A stretch of 17,668 bases of DNA from CAZDYP01 sp964509505 (GTDB lineage Bacteria > Chloroflexota > Anaerolineae > JACRMK01): the NCBI GenBank assembly GCA_964509505.1, contig CAZDYP010000106.1, positions 1-17,668 of the forward strand. Direction: 5' to 3'. The notes under the pieces were generated by a model. It was given only the letters and a program-made list of their open reading frames with translations, had not been told where the DNA came from and ran no database searches. Shown piece by piece: positions 15,559 to 17,668 of this stretch (positions within the stretch are counted from its first letter, which is position 1; each line of letters begins with the position of its first letter). The translations under genes and the position numbers were made by a program.

Positions 15559-17035
15559 ACGCCGCCGCTTCCGCCGGCCCCTTATGCGTCTGCGCGTTGT
15601 ACTGCACCAAATTGCGGATCAACCACGCGCGCACGTGGCGCAGCGGACCCGCACCCAGCCATGCTTTGAGTCGCCCTTCCCAGTAATGCTTGAAGTACAT
15701 GTTGTGCCAACGCCAGCGCAACAGGTTGTAATAGGGCGTCAGTAGCCAATGCCCCTTTGATTTGCCGACGAACAAGATGTCGTTGATGTCGCTCATCACT
15801 TGCGCTTCGGCGTCGTTCATCCATGGCGTGTTGCCGCGATTGAGGTCGAAGTCGCACCAACCTTCTTGTGATGCAGGCGGCACGAATCCCTTTGCCAATG
15901 CGTCTTCCCATAACGGCGTGCCAGGGTATGGCATATAGACGCACACCGAGCAACGCGCTTTTTCGTTGATGGCGTTCAATTGCTCAATCAAGCGAATCGT
16001 CACCAGCGCATCTTCGTGCGTTTCGGCGGGCAAGCCGATGATGAAGCTCAAGTTCGCTTCGATGTGGGGCGCGTACTCTGCCAGGTTTTTCACCGCCCAT
16101 TCGATTTGCCATGCCTTCTGATCTTTGTGCATCGAATCGAGCACCGCTTGACTGCCGCTCTCCGCGCCGATGTTGACCCATTGACACCCCGTCGCTTTCA
16201 TCCATTGCACGAACTCTGGCTTGAGCAGCTGACAGCGCACTTGCCCGCTCCATGGCATTCCCACTTTCTCGACCAAGCGTTGCATCGGCTTGATGCGCCC
16301 GAAGAGATAATCGTCGGCGTAATCCACCGCGTCAATGCGATAACGCTCTTTCAGCCATTGAATCTGATTGACGACGAACTCATCGGAATGCTGTCGCCAC
16401 GTGCGCTTCATCACCACCTCGTTGTAACAGAAACCGCAACGAAACGGACAACCACGCGAGATATACACGGGCAACGCCCGTTTGTAGGGACCACTCTCGA
16501 TGAGATAACGCTCGACGGGAATCAGCTCCCAGCGTGGCGCGTAATCGTCGAGGTTTTGGATGAAGGGACGCTCGCCATTGAAAACGGGTTGACCGTTGAC
16601 CTTGTGCGCGAGACCGAAGATGTCGCTTGGTTCTCCGCGTTCCGTCTGCGCCAACATGCGCGCGAGCTCAATAGCCGTCTCTTCGCCTTCGTTGACGACG
16701 ACGTAATCTACATAATCTTCCTGCAAGCATTCTATGGGCATGATGGTTGCATGGACGCCGCCCCACACGACGGGAACGCCTAGCGCTTTCACGCGCCGCG
16801 ACGCCGTGATGACTGGCTTGAGTTGCGGTCCCGTGATGGTGCTGAAGCCAACGAACAATGGCCGCGCGCGTTCCACCTCGCGCACGAACTCGGTGAGATA
16901 GGCTTCGGTCTCATGGAACAATCGCACGGCGAAGCCTGCCTTGATGAGCGCGTCGGCGACGTACATGATGCCAAACGGCGGATACATGTCGCGCTCGTTG
17001 CGGAAATTGATGAGGAAGATTTCGTGATTGCTCAT
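15557..17035 (-). CDS. B12-binding-domain radical SAM protein
   Basis: 492 residues in the usual two-domain order. Residues 1-150 form a B12-binding-like Rossmann domain (YPPFGIMYVADAL near 18-30, VGFSTITGP at 62-70, GGVHATIMP at 92-100, VVNEGEETAIEL near 113-123). The radical SAM core carries CPFRCGFC, cysteines 196, 200 and 203, which bind the 4Fe-4S cluster; NIGAESGSQAVLDSMHKD and FIIGLPAETHED follow, also typical. No DxHxxG cobalamin-ligand motif is seen, as in many members. The family includes methyltransferases, ring-forming and lipid-modifying enzymes, so substrate is not predictable. The C-terminal ~100 residues hold basic and aromatic helices (LRWRWHNMYFKHYW) that might touch a membrane. 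The ATG at 17035 has a weak TGAGG upstream. Confidence 0.92.
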   Translation of the reverse strand: MSNHEIFLINFRNERDMYPPFGIMYVADALIKAGFAVRLFHETEAYLTEFVREVERARPLFVGFSTITGPQLKPVITASRRVKALGVPVVWGGVHATIMPIECLQEDYVDYVVVNEGEETAIELARMLAQTERGEPSDIFGLAHKVNGQPVFNGERPFIQNLDDYAPRWELIPVERYLIESGPYKRALPVYISRGCPFRCGFCYNEVVMKRTWRQHSDEFVVNQIQWLKERYRIDAVDYADDYLFGRIKPMQRLVEKVGMPWSGQVRCQLLKPEFVQWMKATGCQWVNIGAESGSQAVLDSMHKDQKAWQIEWAVKNLAEYAPHIEANLSFIIGLPAETHEDALVTIRLIEQLNAINEKARCSVCVYMPYPGTPLWEDALAKGFVPPASQEGWCDFDLNRGNTPWMNDAEAQVMSDINDILFVGKSKGHWLLTPYYNLLRWRWHNMYFKHYWEGRLKAWLGAGPLRHVRAWLIRNLVQYNAQTHKGPAEAAA

Positions 17036-17104
17036 GCAAACCTCAGAGACTTAGATGCTCGATATGGCGTATTCGATGTTGGACAGTGGAGATGGGCGCG
17101 GACT

Positions 17105-17135
17105 ACCCAATATCCAATATCGAATATCCCAATCC
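17105..17135. repeat. Short heptamer array
   Basis: ACCCAAT, ATCCAAT, ATCGAAT and ATCCCAA, then TCC, with a 7-bp period, in the 138-bp gap between the FGE-like gene and the radical SAM gene. Only three good units, so weaker than the others. Confidence 0.5.
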
Positions 17136-17173
17136 GATGATACCCCCAAAATTTTAGTCTTGCCATTGGGTGT

Positions 17174-17668
17174 TCATGGCACAATCGCTACTCGAAATCC
17201 TGTGCCTTGTGCGCGATACTCGCGGCTGGGTATCGTGATGCTGCACGCAGAGCGCACGTACAACTTTGTATGATGCACACTGTAACCCCACGAGCCGCCT
17301 TTCACGACATGGAAGTCAGGCAACTGCGGATTGTATAAACTGCTCGTCCATTCCCAGATGTTGCCCGCCATATCGTAACAACCATAAGGCGAGATGTTCT
17401 GTGGAATTGAGCCGACGGCAATCGGTGAGCCGTTGCGAAAATACCAACCGCTGCGCGCCCATTCACGCTTGGGTTTTACCAGCAAACTGAACAACCACGT
17501 TTCAGGACCAATGGGAAATTTTTTCTGCCAGCGCATCTCAGGACGCGGATATTCCTCGCCCCAAGGGTAGGTGCGTCCATCCGCGCCGCGCGCCGCTTTC
17601 TCCCATTGCTCCTCTGTGGGCAATGCGCAACGTGCGCCGACTTTCTGTGACAGCCAAGCGCAATACGC
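17174..17668 (-). CDS. Formylglycine-generating-enzyme-fold (SUMF1) protein, N-terminus off right edge
   Basis: The frame is open from the right window edge to the TGA at 17174, giving 164 residues, the C-terminal part of the domain. It begins AYCAWLSQKVGARCALPTEE and continues QWEKAARGADGRTYPWG, then GCYDMAGNIWEWTSS, VVKGGSWGYS and a terminal GTGFRVAIV; this order is the standard FGE-sulfatase signature. A TTG inside ALPTEE would be a false start because the upstream codons also match the family. Only one cysteine (in RSACS) is found near the site where genuine FGE has a catalytic pair, so this may be a structural or peptide-binding relative rather than a sulfatase-activating oxidase. Substrate unknown. 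Confidence 0.9.
   Translation of the reverse strand, partial: AYCAWLSQKVGARCALPTEEQWEKAARGADGRTYPWGEEYPRPEMRWQKKFPIGPETWLFSLLVKPKREWARSGWYFRNGSPIAVGSIPQNISPYGCYDMAGNIWEWTSSLYNPQLPDFHVVKGGSWGYSVHHTKLYVRSACSITIPSREYRAQGTGFRVAIVP

Noticed and set aside
17621..17623. TTG as start of the FGE-fold gene
   Set aside because: The codons upstream to the window edge (AYCAWLSQKVG) match the family, so the gene continues beyond the window.

Overview
The window (about 17.7 kb, moderately GC-rich) looks like a stretch of a Chloroflexota chromosome, probably Anaerolineae-like and metagenome-derived. The evidence is indirect: a stand-alone phosphoglucose isomerase of the type otherwise found as the C-terminal half of transaldolase-PGI fusions, a long Asp-box/BNR propeller protein, genes packed on one strand with 4-bp ATGA overlaps, and a 100-N scaffold gap. 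Taxonomy is an inference of moderate confidence. All genes except one (the HPr-kinase-like gene at 11891) are on the minus strand.

Layout from left to right. (1) 1-2345 is the N-terminal 781 codons of a BNR/Asp-box propeller protein running off the left edge. Just upstream lies a relic of a second copy (2453-2521) and two hairpins. (2) 7911 to 2697 (minus) is a sugar-phosphate operon: PGI, a Gfo/Idh/MocA dehydrogenase, glucose-6-phosphate dehydrogenase, and a membrane GGDEF diguanylate cyclase whose start overlaps the zwf stop. (3) 11823 to 8020 (minus) plus the divergent gene at 11891 form a RiPP-like cassette: PqqD-like protein, lasso-B2-like transglutaminase fold protein, NUDIX hydrolase (interrupted by the gap), AsnB, an endonuclease/exonuclease/phosphatase-family protein, and an HPr-kinase-like ATPase. 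This gene set resembles kinase-containing lasso-peptide loci, but no precursor gene is visible in the assembled sequence. (4) 15491 to 12940 (minus) is a two-gene unit: an unrecognised 236-residue protein and a compact Rad50/SbcC-like ATPase with a CPVC zinc hook. (5) 17035 to 15557 is a B12-binding radical SAM enzyme, and 17668 to 17174 is the C-terminal part of a formylglycine-generating-enzyme-fold protein running off the right edge.

The most unusual feature is a family of short-period tandem arrays, mostly exactly 7 bp per unit, spread over the window (5110, 6231, 8481, 9357, 10743, 11824, 12436, 17105), with 8-bp arrays at 12101 and 12620 and a 10-bp array at 15519. Unit sequences drift but the period holds. 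They sit in intergenic gaps and also, in frame, inside three genes of the RiPP-like cassette (EEP, AsnB, kinase), where they encode low-complexity loops at places where family members have turns. One forms the whole divergent promoter region between the PqqD and kinase genes, and another runs into the assembly gap. They resemble the heptanucleotide STRR repeats known from cyanobacteria.
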